From contig SUWH01000005.1 of NCBI GenBank assembly GCA_015061605.1, positions 1-64,000 of the forward strand: 64,000 bases of DNA, in the 5' to 3' direction. This DNA is from Lentisphaerota bacterium. Its GTDB lineage: Bacteria; Verrucomicrobiota; Lentisphaeria; Victivallales; Victivallaceae. Below, piece by piece: positions 44,936 through 54,387 of the stretch. Both the position numbers and the translations under genes were made by a program. Position 1 is the stretch's first letter; every line of letters begins with the position of its first letter. The notes beneath the pieces are model-generated. The model was given only the letters and a program-made list of their open reading frames with translations. It had not been told where the DNA came from and did no database searches.

Positions 44936-47900
44936 TTAACGCCTGATTACTTTGTTATATTCAAGAATATTTTCCAGAACGGAAAGTTTGGAACGTACAT
45001 CTCCGATCAATGCGACCATTCCTTTACCGTAAGGACGTACAAGTATAAATGGCATTTCTTCACCTTTTTTGGTTTTCTGTCTGGCAAGGACGAGCCACTT
45101 GTCCGGGGTCGCCGGGATAAAGTTTCCGCTGGGGGTGGTGCGTATCTCTTTTTTGAGATCATTTGGAGTTGTGGCAAAACTGTCGGGGATGATGTATGAA
45201 GCCCGGCGGAGGCGGGTGGCATTTTCGGCAAACTTCACATTGAATGTCGGATCATCAAAATATTTCGGCAGCTGATCGATCCAGAAGTAGCTGTCAAAGA
45301 CCAGCACCGCACCATTTTTTACCAGCGGCACGAGCTTGTCGCGGAAAAATTCGACCGGGAACTTATTCTGATAGGTTTCGACCACGATCATTTTGCTGTC
45401 GGAAAAATCTGCCTTTGCCGCACCGTCAAAACCGGTATATTTGCGGAACTGCCAACCGTTTTTTAGATAATAGGATTGATTTTTATCAAATGATTTGCCG
45501 CCGCCGAGTTTGGCTGAAGCTATCCAGCTCAAACGGCGTTCCGGGAAAGATTTGCCGGAGAAGCGGATCGTTGCCGCTCTGCCGATATCCTGATGGGCGG
45601 GGTAGGGGAAGCCGGAAGCACCGTTTTTATTATTGCGGATGACGACCAGTTTCCATTGGGAACCGGCTTTGGGGGTGACTTTGAAGGATTTGAACGGCAG
45701 GGTGATGTGCATTGTCCAGTGATCTTTTCCAAAGGTGGTTTCGCCTTTGAAATCAGCGTTCCAGCTGCCGTCCATGCCGATGGCATCGTAGGTTCCTCCG
45801 GCGAGGTTGATGCACAACTGGCGGTGCATGGAACCGTCGTTGAAGTCGATGAACATTTCGATCATGTCATCGTTCCAGGGTGAAATATCTTTGCCAGTTC
45901 TGCCTTTTTTGATATTTTTCATATCAGGTTCACTTGCCGTGATCTGGATATGGAGCGCATCTTTGGTATAAAAGGTTCGCATTTCAGTTGCCAGTGGCTC
46001 TTTTTTTGCCTTGTCTTTGCCGACAAATTTGAAAGTGCCGAGTTTTGAAAAATCATTGGCATCTTTCATCAGCGGCAAATTGATTATCGCGGCATTGTCT
46101 TTTGCGAGATGGTACTCTTTTTCCCAGCGGTCAAAGAGGGAAGCTTCAAATTTTATTTCAGTTTCCTGACGTTTGCGCATTGCGGCATCGGGTTCGGCTT
46201 TGACCGCTTCCAGAGCCGCTTTGAAGTGAGCTTTGGCAGACTTGATGAGTTTGGGGGAGATGAGGTAGGCGGCACTTCCGCTGGGAGATGCTCCGAAATA
46301 GGTGAGGTGATGCGGCATTTTATCCCAGGCGTTTGCCATCTCTTTGTGATATGCTTTCATCTCTTTGGCGCCTTTACCGTAAAGATAGGAACACCAGTCA
46401 TCGAGGATATCGTCAATTTTTTCGTCAGCGTTCCAGATCAACCGGGCGTAAATATAGTTTGCAAGACGCTGGGCGAGCTGTTTCTGGTCGATGCGGGCAA
46501 CGCTTTTTTTCATATTCACGCCGAGTTCAGTTTTCATACGGACGAGTTTCATGTCGCGGAAAATTTTCATTTCATCGGCGATCATGTTCCAGAAAGGCAG
46601 ATATACTGTTCCTTTGAATACATCATATTCATAGCCGTAGATACCCATTGGGGCTTTGGTCTGCCAGTTGCGCAAACCTGCCATGGATTGTTGATTGATC
46701 CGGCACTTGGGATCGCCGAGTTTATGGACATAACAGCGGTTGTACTGGCAGTATTCGACATATTCCAGATATTTGACGGGGGTGGATGGAACGGCACGGT
46801 ATTCCTGATAGGCGATACCGCCGAAAAGTACTTCCGGATGGTGTTTGCGGATGGCTTCGATCAATTTGGCATAGAACTCATACCAGCGGCCGGATTTGTC
46901 TTTGTTGACATTGCATTTATCACATTCACAACGCAGAACGATGTCGGCGGGGAAGGTGTTGAGCATATTGAAGCCTTTGGTTTTGATGATATTGAGATGC
47001 TTTTTGACGATGTAATCAAAAAATGCCGGATTGCTCCAGCATCCGGCATATCCGGCTTTGGAGCGCTCTCCGTTAATGAGTGAAAAAAGTTCCGGTTTGG
47101 AGTCGAAGAGTTTCCGGTCGATCGCGACCCAGTGCTGACCGTCCAGCCGGTAAAATCCGGCGATGTCGCGGATTTTCGGGGTACGTGAACCGCCATTCAT
47201 AAAGTTGCGCGCCAGCCACACTTCGGTAGGGATATGATTATGCATTCCGCATGGAGTCATTTCACGGAAACGGAAAGAGGGCTTTACGGTATAGGCAAGT
47301 TCTGGAAGTTCATATTTGGAGCGTTTGATGATGAATTCTCCATCCTCACCGGGCCAGAACCAGCGGCAGCCGAGTTGATTCTGCAGGAATGAGTAAACCG
47401 CGTAAAGTGCGCTGCGCGGCACGTCACCTGCAAGATAGAGCGCGCCATCAAGTTTTTTTACTGAAACCATTTCGGTATTGCTTTTTACCAGTTTCAGAGC
47501 CGCAGCATTTTTTTGAACGGCGGGAGAGGTGGCAAGTGAACCGATGATGATCCGGTTTGCTTTGATTTCGTCCGAGTTGACGATGGGCAAAGCTGCTCCG
47601 GAGATTTTTTTCAGAAAGGTCTGCAGTTCGGTTGCGGCATATTTTTCGGCGGCATCCGCTTTGACGGGGATAACGATTTCCCAGTTACTTTTGCCGTTTT
47701 CAAACAATACTGCGCCGTGGGCGATAGCGGCACAGAGCAGCAGGATCGCTGCCAATATTGCAATTATAGCAATGACTGCCAACAGTTCTATTAAAGTGAA
47801 ACGGGTGTGTGCGGGGGACAAGGAAAACTTTTTTTCACGGGAAAAAAAGTTTTCCCTTTCCCCCGCGCCCCCTTTCTCTTTCAAAAAAAGCGAAGTGTTT

Positions 47901-48007
47901 TGCAGCTCCAGTTTGTCGCTGCGCTTGAAAAAACACAGTAATGGAACAGTAGTATTCACTAAAAGTTTGATCAATGTAAACTTGCATTCCGGTTTGACTT
48001 TGATCAT
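44936..48007 (-). CDS. DUF4838-family enzyme fused to pseudopilin-type leader(s), with an R1 element in frame
   Basis: [131 protein letters not shown]4838-like VYSFLQNQLGCRWFWPGEDGEF, CECDKCNVNK. Confidence 0.8.
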   Translation of the reverse strand: MIKVKPECKFTLIKLLVNTTVPLLCFFKRSDKLELQNTSLFLKEKGGAGERENFFSREKKFSLSPAHTRFTLIELLAVIAIIAILAAILLLCAAIAHGAVLFENGKSNWEIVIPVKADAAEKYAATELQTFLKKISGAALPIVNSDEIKANRIIIGSLATSPAVQKNAAALKLVKSNTEMVSVKKLDGALYLAGDVPRSALYAVYSFLQNQLGCRWFWPGEDGEFIIKRSKYELPELAYTVKPSFRFREMTPCGMHNHIPTEVWLARNFMNGGSRTPKIRDIAGFYRLDGQHWVAIDRKLFDSKPELFSLINGERSKAGYAGCWSNPAFFDYIVKKHLNIIKTKGFNMLNTFPADIVLRCECDKCNVNKDKSGRWYEFYAKLIEAIRKHHPEVLFGGIAYQEYRAVPSTPVKYLEYVEYCQYNRCYVHKLGDPKCRINQQSMAGLRNWQTKAPMGIYGYEYDVFKGTVYLPFWNMIADEMKIFRDMKLVRMKTELGVNMKKSVARIDQKQLAQRLANYIYARLIWNADEKIDDILDDWCSYLYGKGAKEMKAYHKEMANAWDKMPHHLTYFGASPSGSAAYLISPKLIKSAKAHFKAALEAVKAEPDAAMRKRQETEIKFEASLFDRWEKEYHLAKDNAAIINLPLMKDANDFSKLGTFKFVGKDKAKKEPLATEMRTFYTKDALHIQITASEPDMKNIKKGRTGKDISPWNDDMIEMFIDFNDGSMHRQLCINLAGGTYDAIGMDGSWNADFKGETTFGKDHWTMHITLPFKSFKVTPKAGSQWKLVVIRNNKNGASGFPYPAHQDIGRAATIRFSGKSFPERRLSWIASAKLGGGKSFDKNQSYYLKNGWQFRKYTGFDGAAKADFSDSKMIVVETYQNKFPVEFFRDKLVPLVKNGAVLVFDSYFWIDQLPKYFDDPTFNVKFAENATRLRRASYIIPDSFATTPNDLKKEIRTTPSGNFIPATPDKWLVLARQKTKKGEEMPFILVRPYGKGMVALIGDVRSKLSVLENILEYNKVIRR
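47811..47925 (+). repeat. R1e: palindromic element copy inside the 1023-aa ORF
   Basis: GCGGGGGACAAGGAAAACTTTTTTTC-ACGG-GAAAAAAAGTTTTCCCTTTCCCCCGC (26-bp arms, 2 mismatches, 47811..47866), tail CTTTCAAAAAAAGCGAAGTGTTTTGCAGCTCCAGTTTGTCGC. Confidence 0.9.
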
Positions 48008-48093
48008 TTTTTAACCCCTGTTTTATACTCAATGAAAATGCTGCCGGATAAAATATAGCACTGTAATTGCGTAAATTCAAGTAAAGTAAGAGA

Positions 48094-48540
48094 TTATAAT
48101 TCGGTTTCAAGTATTTGTGCTGCAAGTTCCACCAGTGCGGAACAGGGGCGTTTCTGATAATATTCTTTTGTTCTGGCTTCTGACTCCGGAGGTGTTTCGG
48201 CATCTTCGGCAAGTTTGAGCAGTGTCCGGCAGATGATGGAAGAAGTTTCAGCCTCAAATTTTTTTATGACACCTTGAACTCTTGCATAGTGGGCATCTTT
48301 GGCATCTTTGTCGGAAATGTCTGAATTGCCGTACAGGATATTGAGGATAATAACCATGCCGCTCACGGCACCGCAGACTTCGCGCATTCTGCCGACGCCG
48401 CCGCCGAAACCGGAGGCAAGTTTAAAAAGCTCAATTTCCTCCATGCCGACCACATCGGCGAAGGCTCCTGCGACCGCCTGTGCGCAGTTTGCACCCTGCT
48501 CAAAGAGTTCCCGGGCGCGTCCGGCTCTTGCTGAACTCAT
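48094..48540 (-). CDS. C-GCAxxG-C-C family protein
   Basis: ARELFEQGANCAQAVAGAFAD, ASGFGGGVGRMREVCGAVSGMV. Confidence 0.85.
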   Translation of the reverse strand: MSSARAGRARELFEQGANCAQAVAGAFADVVGMEEIELFKLASGFGGGVGRMREVCGAVSGMVIILNILYGNSDISDKDAKDAHYARVQGVIKKFEAETSSIICRTLLKLAEDAETPPESEARTKEYYQKRPCSALVELAAQILETEL

Positions 48541-49070
48541 TTTACACTTTTCCCCAACAGATATGCTTCTTCAGTGAAACGCGTGCCGTTGACACTTCCG
48601 CGTTCGTAGACTCCGGAGGCGCAGACACTTCCCTTGCATTTGGAATTTTCGCAGCAGGCGACAAAGCCGTTAAGTGCTTCGATTGTTCCGCGGAACATCT
48701 CCTGTGCCGTATCAGCCATGGTGACCAGAAAGTAAAATTCCTTGTCTGTCATATCCGGATAGACCATCACATTGCGGTCGATGAGGGATTTCAACTGGGC
48801 GCACATACTGTAAAAATATACCGGTGTGGCAAGGACGATCACATCGGCGGCGAGCATCTTCTGAATGATTTCCGGTGCGGCATCATCATGGATGCATTTG
48901 CCCTTTTTACAGGCATAACAGGCGATGCACGGGTTGATGGTTTTTCCTGCGAGTTGAATTTTTTCGATCTTGTGACCGTTCTCCTGCGCACCGCGGATGA
49001 AGTGGTCGCAGAGGATGTCGGAATTGCCGTTTTTCCGGGGGCTGGAGGAGATGACCAGAATGTTTTTCAT
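48537..49070 (-). CDS. Flavodoxin-like NAD(P)H-dependent FMN reductase family protein
   Basis: MKNILVISSSPRKNGNSDILCDHFIRGA, CIACYACKKGKCIHDD, ATPVYFYSMCAQLKSLIDR. Confidence 0.9.
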   Translation of the reverse strand: MKNILVISSSPRKNGNSDILCDHFIRGAQENGHKIEKIQLAGKTINPCIACYACKKGKCIHDDAAPEIIQKMLAADVIVLATPVYFYSMCAQLKSLIDRNVMVYPDMTDKEFYFLVTMADTAQEMFRGTIEALNGFVACCENSKCKGSVCASGVYERGSVNGTRFTEEAYLLGKSVK

Positions 49071-49079
49071 AAGATACCC

Positions 49080-49880
49080 TCACTTGTTGAAAATATTTTC
49101 GTCTTTGGGGAAAGTTCCGGCTTTGACCTCTTCGCAGTAACTGCGCAGGGCTTCGCGGACGATCTGTCCGATTTCAGCATAGCGTCCGGCGTGTTTCGGT
49201 CTGAAATCAAGCAGTCCCAGCAGATCGTGCAGCACCTGCACCTGTCCGGAACAGTATCTGCCGCAGCCGATACCGATGGTGGGAACAGTCAAACTTTCGG
49301 TGACTGCTTTGGCGGCACTTTCCGGGATGCACTCCAATACGATGCAGAATGCTCCGGCACTTTCCAATGCTTTGGCATCGGAAATGAGTTTTGCCACCGC
49401 TTCTTCAGAACGGCCCTGAACTTTGTAGCCGCCCATAGTGTTGACACTTTGCGGCATAAGTCCGAGGTGTCCCATGACCGGAATACCGCTGCGCACCAGT
49501 TTGGAGGTAAGTTCAGCGTATTCGGCGCCGCCTTCCAGTTTAACGGCATCGGCGCCGCCCTCTTTGATCAATCTTCCGGCGTTGCGGATGCCCTCTTCAA
49601 TGCTTGATTGATAGCTCATAAAGGGCATATCGCCGACAAGGAATGCTTCCGGCGCGCCCCGGCGGACCGCCTGCGTATGGCGGATCATATCTTCCATCGT
49701 TACCGGAAGCGTACTGGAATATCCGAGCAAAGTCGTTCCTACCGAATCGCCGATGAGCATGATGTCGATCCCGGCATCCAGCACTGCGGCGGCAAACGGA
49801 GCATCGTATGCGGTACACATGACCAGCTTTTCGCCGGAAGCTTTACGTTTGGCAAAAGCACTGACAGTAGTTTTTTTCAT
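49080..49880 (-). CDS. panB: 3-methyl-2-oxobutanoate hydroxymethyltransferase
   Basis: MCTAYDAPFAAAVLDAGIDIMLIGDSVGTTLLGYSSTLPVTMEDMIRHTQAV, VMGHLGLMPQSV, GIGCGRYCSGQVQVLHDLLG. Confidence 0.96.
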   Translation of the reverse strand: MKKTTVSAFAKRKASGEKLVMCTAYDAPFAAAVLDAGIDIMLIGDSVGTTLLGYSSTLPVTMEDMIRHTQAVRRGAPEAFLVGDMPFMSYQSSIEEGIRNAGRLIKEGGADAVKLEGGAEYAELTSKLVRSGIPVMGHLGLMPQSVNTMGGYKVQGRSEEAVAKLISDAKALESAGAFCIVLECIPESAAKAVTESLTVPTIGIGCGRYCSGQVQVLHDLLGLLDFRPKHAGRYAEIGQIVREALRSYCEEVKAGTFPKDENIFNK

Positions 49881-49912
49881 TTTGGCAATACTTTCATATT
49901 TTTGAAATAGTT

Positions 49913-50518
49913 TCAACGCAGAGAGATGAGCCGGGAAATAAGACGTTCCCGGATCTCACCCAGACGGGAGATGAAGCGTTCAACATGCACTTGGAGTTCC
50001 GGCAGAGTTTCAGCTGCCCGGTCAAGGAATTGCACCGTTTCATTGAGATCGCGCAAAGTCCGTTTTCCGGTACTTATCAGCAGAGCCTGTGCGCAGTCGG
50101 CATCCGGTTCGAGAAAATCGGCACAGCGGGCAAGCAGTTTGGCAAAGGCGCAGCTGCAGCCGAGGATGAGCGGCTGATGCTGCCGGAATATTCCTGTGGA
50201 AGCGAGGATGTTCCATTCGGCAGCGAGCATATCCAGTTCGTCGACGGTAGCACTTTCGACCGAGCGGCGGGGGGAGTGTTCCTCTGCATCGGCATCATCT
50301 CCGTCCGAAAACATATTGCGTGCCGAATCGGGCGTTTCAGCTATGACGACATCGTTGCGTCCGGCGAGCTGATCGTAGATGAGCTGTTCCTCGTCCGGCA
50401 GATCAAGACAGGCGGCAAGCTCATGGAAGTAACCGGAAATACGCCGTTCATCTTTGCGTATTTCCTCTTCCCAGCGGAACTCGTCCCAGAGTTGATGATG
50501 TTTACTGAATCTGCTCAT
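49913..50518 (-). CDS. Hypothetical protein
   Basis: 201 aa from ATG 50518; no family recognised with confidence. Confidence 0.6.
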   Translation of the reverse strand: MSRFSKHHQLWDEFRWEEEIRKDERRISGYFHELAACLDLPDEEQLIYDQLAGRNDVVIAETPDSARNMFSDGDDADAEEHSPRRSVESATVDELDMLAAEWNILASTGIFRQHQPLILGCSCAFAKLLARCADFLEPDADCAQALLISTGKRTLRDLNETVQFLDRAAETLPELQVHVERFISRLGEIRERLISRLISLR

Positions 50519-50547
50519 GATTCCGGAAATTTTCTTTCTGAATAAAA

Positions 50548-50913
50548 TCAGTGACGTTTGCTGTATTCGCCCCACAACGTTTCAAGGTCATATTTTTCGC
50601 GCATTTCCTGGGTCATCAAGTGTACGATGACATTGCCGAAATCGAGCAAAGTCCAGCCGCCGGTGCTGTCAGCTTCTTCTGAAAGCGGGCGCAGCTGATA
50701 GACTTCGCGCACCTGCCGTTCGATGAAGCTGGTGAGCGCGCGGAGCTGGGGTTCGTTGTTGGCTCCGACGACCACGAAAAAGTCGGCGATACTGGATTCG
50801 CTGCCCAAGGCTAAAATTGCCGGATCATCCGCCAGTTTTTCTTCGGCGCATTTTACACAGAATTCGGCAATTTCCCGGGATTTATTCAATCTTTGTTCTT
50901 CAGTCTGGTTCAT
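50548..50913 (-). CDS. rsfS: Ribosome silencing factor RsfS
   Basis: SIADFFVVVGANNEPQLRALTSFIE, GWTLLDFGNVIVHLMTQEMREKYDLETLWGE. Confidence 0.95.
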   Translation of the reverse strand: MNQTEEQRLNKSREIAEFCVKCAEEKLADDPAILALGSESSIADFFVVVGANNEPQLRALTSFIERQVREVYQLRPLSEEADSTGGWTLLDFGNVIVHLMTQEMREKYDLETLWGEYSKRH

Positions 50914-50916
50914 ATT

Positions 50917-51576
50917 TCATTCCTTCGTTGAAGTTTCTCCGTAAAGGCGGTGACGGACAATGTAGTCACCGATTTCCGGAATATTTTCTGTCATGCACTT
51001 AATATTACCCGTCAATGCGGTTTTTTCCATTGAATTTCTGATTTCTGTGGAAGATATTTCAAAAAATTTTCCCGGAATGACTCCGGAATACAGTTTTTGC
51101 GCGGTTTCCGGCTGCCAGTGTTCAAGTAACGTTTCCAATGTTACGGGAGAGGTTTTGCGCGGATAGGTCAGGATGTGCCACTTTTCCGCCAGTTCTTTTG
51201 CCCGGTGCCACGTATGCAGTTGAAGCAGACTGTCCGCTCCGATGAGCAATGCCGGACGGATACCGGATACTGCTTCCAGTTCCAGCAGAATGTCGATGGT
51301 GTAGGATGGTTTTTTTGCGATTTTTGCTTCGATACCGGAAGCGCTCATGCCGGATTCATCTTTTATCAGCAGTTCCACCATTTTCATCCGGTCGGCAAAG
51401 GGGGCGCGGCGGGAATCCAGTTTGTGCGGCGGGGCAAACGCCGGGACCCAGAGGACATGATCGCATGCTCCGGAACTCAATGCTCCCCGTGCCACCGCCA
51501 GATGGCCGTAATGAGGCGGATCGAAACTGCCGCCGAAAAATGCAGTGATGAGTTGTTTTTTCAAGAAAACCTCCAT
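50917..51576 (-). CDS. nadD: Nicotinate-nucleotide adenylyltransferase
   Basis: AFFGGSFDPPHYGHLAVA, WVPAFAPPHK, LIGADSLLQLHTWHRAKEL, ISSTEIRNS. Confidence 0.95.
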   Translation of the reverse strand: MEVFLKKQLITAFFGGSFDPPHYGHLAVARGALSSGACDHVLWVPAFAPPHKLDSRRAPFADRMKMVELLIKDESGMSASGIEAKIAKKPSYTIDILLELEAVSGIRPALLIGADSLLQLHTWHRAKELAEKWHILTYPRKTSPVTLETLLEHWQPETAQKLYSGVIPGKFFEISSTEIRNSMEKTALTGNIKCMTENIPEIGDYIVRHRLYGETSTKE

Positions 51577-51717
51577 ATCTTTGATATAAAATAACGTTTT
51601 TTTGCTAAATTTCAAACAAAACGATTGAAGTTTTTGCCGGATTGTTGTATTTTTAATAGTGTGCAGGTTTTTTATACCCGCATGATCAGGATTTTTAACG
51701 CAGGAAAGGAGTTGTTC

Positions 51718-52566
51718 ATGTTGCGGCACAAAATGGCGGCGGCAATGGCTTTTGCATTTATGCTTATGGCATTATTTTGCGGATGCCGTTCGGATGTTTA
51801 TTATCAGAACCGGGCAATAGAACGGGCCCGGGCATTTTTGCTCGAAGAGGCAAAAGAGTTGGATTGGCGCCAGCAGGAGTTTGTCCGCTATGCTGATCCG
51901 GTTATTCTTCACAGTCACATTCTCGGAAAGGTGAGTTATGGAACTCCCGATCTGCTCGGCAGTGAATCCAGACAAATTTGTGTTACCTGGCAGCTTCCGG
52001 ATCAGAAAGGGGTCTACATGGTTTACGGCGTTTCCGGGGGAAGAATGGAATACTGGGTCCCGGAACGGTTGATCCGGAAAGAGTTTGTCAATGTCCCGAC
52101 ACCGCTGGTCGATTCTGCGGCTGCGGCGGTTAAGTATGCGATATCCAATCTGTCTGAAGAATTGACAACAGAAGAGTTGAATACCATCCGTTTTTCCGCA
52201 CCGTCACTGCTTATGACCAATTTTGATGTGACATTGAAGCTGCCGGAAGATCCGGCTGAACAGGCGGCGTTTGCCGAAGCTGCCGGAAAGATGATGCAGT
52301 TGACCCTTGCCTGGAATACCGGCAGTAACAAAACCGTGTTTTTCTGCGGGAACGGGATGCCGGATATGACTCAATGGTCGGTCGAGCGCGCCGGCATCAT
52401 CAAACCGGATGAACTGGAACGCCGCACTTTGCGCACTGTCCTTACTCCGGAACAGTTTTATAAAGAACTGCCGCAGCTCGCTGCACGGAAAAGTGTCGGG
52501 TGCAGCTGCAAAGATTCTGAACTCTGCCGCCGGGAAGGTGTTTGCAGAAACGCTGAAAAGAAGTGA
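51718..52566 (+). CDS. Hypothetical lipoprotein
   Basis: MLRHKMAAAMAFAFMLMALFCGCRSD lipobox-like; Cys-rich C-terminus GCSCKDSELCRREGVC. Confidence 0.75.
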   Translation: MLRHKMAAAMAFAFMLMALFCGCRSDVYYQNRAIERARAFLLEEAKELDWRQQEFVRYADPVILHSHILGKVSYGTPDLLGSESRQICVTWQLPDQKGVYMVYGVSGGRMEYWVPERLIRKEFVNVPTPLVDSAAAAVKYAISNLSEELTTEELNTIRFSAPSLLMTNFDVTLKLPEDPAEQAAFAEAAGKMMQLTLAWNTGSNKTVFFCGNGMPDMTQWSVERAGIIKPDELERRTLRTVLTPEQFYKELPQLAARKSVGCSCKDSELCRREGVCRNAEKK

Positions 52567-52576
52567 GGGGTGGATC

Positions 52577-53455
52577 ATGTTGTACAGTATGACCGGTTTC
52601 GGAAAAGGGGAAGCTCTCTTTTCTGACGGACGGAGTATGCAAATAGAAATATCTTCCGTCAACCGCAAACAGTTTGAAGCAAGATTCATCATGCCGCAGG
52701 AGTTGGCGGCTCTGGAAAATTCCGGACGCAAATATGTCGCCTCCCTGGTTTCCCGCGGTGCTATTCAAGTCAGGGTGAACATCGGAACTCCCTCCGGTGC
52801 TTCCGGTGTTGCAATTGACCGTAATATGCTCGATATGCTCATTTCCGAAGCCGCCGCCGCCCGCAAGCGCAACGGTGTATCAGGAGAGGTCGATGTGGAA
52901 GCTCTGTTTGCGTTGCCCGGAGTGATCGCAAGTGCCGCCCTTGACGGCAGTTCAGAGGAGACCGCGGAGGTATTTGAACGCGCTATCAAGGCCGCCGGAG
53001 AAAATTATCAGGCAATGCGGCGTGCTGAAGGAGAAAATCTCAAACTCGATCTGGAGAAACGTTTGAAATCTCTGGAAATGATGCACGGCGAACTCTATAT
53101 GATGACTTCAATGCAGCCGGATCTGGTCAAACAGCGGCTGCTCAACCGTTTCGCCAATGAGAAGTTTCCCATCGAGGCCGATGATCCAACTCTGCTGCGC
53201 GAAGTGTTGTTTTACATCGACCGGGGCGATGTCACTGAAGAGTTGACCCGTTTGAGCAGTCACTTTGAACAGTTCCGGAAGTTTCTGGATGCTGATGTCC
53301 CGGTCGGCAGAAGTCTGGACTTTTTGATGCAGGAACTTTTCCGGGAAATAACCACGTTGGGCAATAAAGCCTTCGCTGGTGGAGTTTCCCGCAAAGTTGT
53401 GGCTTTCAAAGCCGAAGCGGAGAAGATCCGTGAACAGATCCAGAATGTAGAATAA
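52577..53455 (+). CDS. yicC: YicC family endoribonuclease/stress protein
   Basis: MLYSMTGFGKGE, EISSVNRKQFEARF, GRSLDFLMQELFREITTLGNKA. Confidence 0.95.
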   Translation: MLYSMTGFGKGEALFSDGRSMQIEISSVNRKQFEARFIMPQELAALENSGRKYVASLVSRGAIQVRVNIGTPSGASGVAIDRNMLDMLISEAAAARKRNGVSGEVDVEALFALPGVIASAALDGSSEETAEVFERAIKAAGENYQAMRRAEGENLKLDLEKRLKSLEMMHGELYMMTSMQPDLVKQRLLNRFANEKFPIEADDPTLLREVLFYIDRGDVTEELTRLSSHFEQFRKFLDADVPVGRSLDFLMQELFREITTLGNKAFAGGVSRKVVAFKAEAEKIREQIQNVE

Positions 53456-53480
53456 TTCCCATAATGCAGGATAAATATTT

Positions 53481-54386
53481 ATGACCAGACGAGAAAAAAA
53501 TGAGGCGTTGGATAAAATAACTTCCGCTCTCAATCAAAGTTATTCCGGTGATTACGGCATCAATCATGCCGAAGATGACGCCATGCCCAGCCGTTCCGAA
53601 GTTATCGACGTCACAGAACGGTTGCTGGAACTCCTCTTTCCCGGTTTCGACCGCGCCGGAGTTTATCCGGGCACCCGGGTGCTGCTCGGCGATATCATGC
53701 GGAAACTTTCCGATCAGATCGGCCGCGCCATGCGCCGGATCAAAGGCGGCGAATGTGAAGGATGTGATCAGGAGTGTTCCGAACGCAGTGACAAAATGAC
53801 TTTTGAACTGCTTGCCGCTCTGCCGGAATTGCGGGATATTCTGCTTGCCGACGTGGAAGCAGCTTACAACGGCGACCCTGCCGCCCGTTGTTATGACGAA
53901 ATCATTTTGAGCTATCCGGGGTTGAAAGCTATCGCCATCCAGCGCCTTGCCCACGAGCTTTTCTGCGTCGGTGTGCCGCTTATTCCCCGGATGATGACCG
54001 AATACGCCCACAGTGAAACCGGTATCGACATCCATCCCGGAGCCACCCTTGGCCGCGGTATCTTTATCGACCACGGTACCGGTGTCGTCATCGGTGAAAC
54101 TGCTGTCCTCGGTAATAATGTCCGTATTTATCAGGGCGTGACCCTCGGCGCGGTCAGCTTTCCCAAGAATGCCTGCGGCGTGCTGATCAAAGGTTTGCGC
54201 CGCCATCCGACGATCGGCAGCAATGTCACCATCTATTCCGGAGCTTCGGTTCTTGGCGATGTGACCATCGGTGATGATTCTGTCATCGGCGGTAACGTCT
54301 GGCTCACCGAAAGTCTGCCGCAGGGAACCAAAATCACGGCGCTTCCTCCGGAACACCGCCGCAAATCACTCAACGGGAATAAATAA
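53481..54386 (+). CDS. cysE: Serine O-acetyltransferase (EpsC/CysE type)
   Basis: GIDIHPGATLGRGIFIDHGTGVVIGETAVLGNNVRIYQGVTLGA, RHPTIGSNVTIYSGASVLGDVTIGD. Confidence 0.93.
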   Translation: MTRREKNEALDKITSALNQSYSGDYGINHAEDDAMPSRSEVIDVTERLLELLFPGFDRAGVYPGTRVLLGDIMRKLSDQIGRAMRRIKGGECEGCDQECSERSDKMTFELLAALPELRDILLADVEAAYNGDPAARCYDEIILSYPGLKAIAIQRLAHELFCVGVPLIPRMMTEYAHSETGIDIHPGATLGRGIFIDHGTGVVIGETAVLGNNVRIYQGVTLGAVSFPKNACGVLIKGLRRHPTIGSNVTIYSGASVLGDVTIGDDSVIGGNVWLTESLPQGTKITALPPEHRRKSLNGNK

Positions 54387-54387
54387 T

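Noticed and set aside
46109-47083. 324-aa plus-strand ORF
   Set aside because: Antisense to the DUF4838 fusion gene.
48480-49607. 375-aa plus-strand ORF
   Set aside because: Antisense to the flavodoxin-like gene and panB.
53406-54356. 316-aa minus-strand ORF
   Set aside because: Antisense to the serine acetyltransferase hexapeptide-repeat gene.
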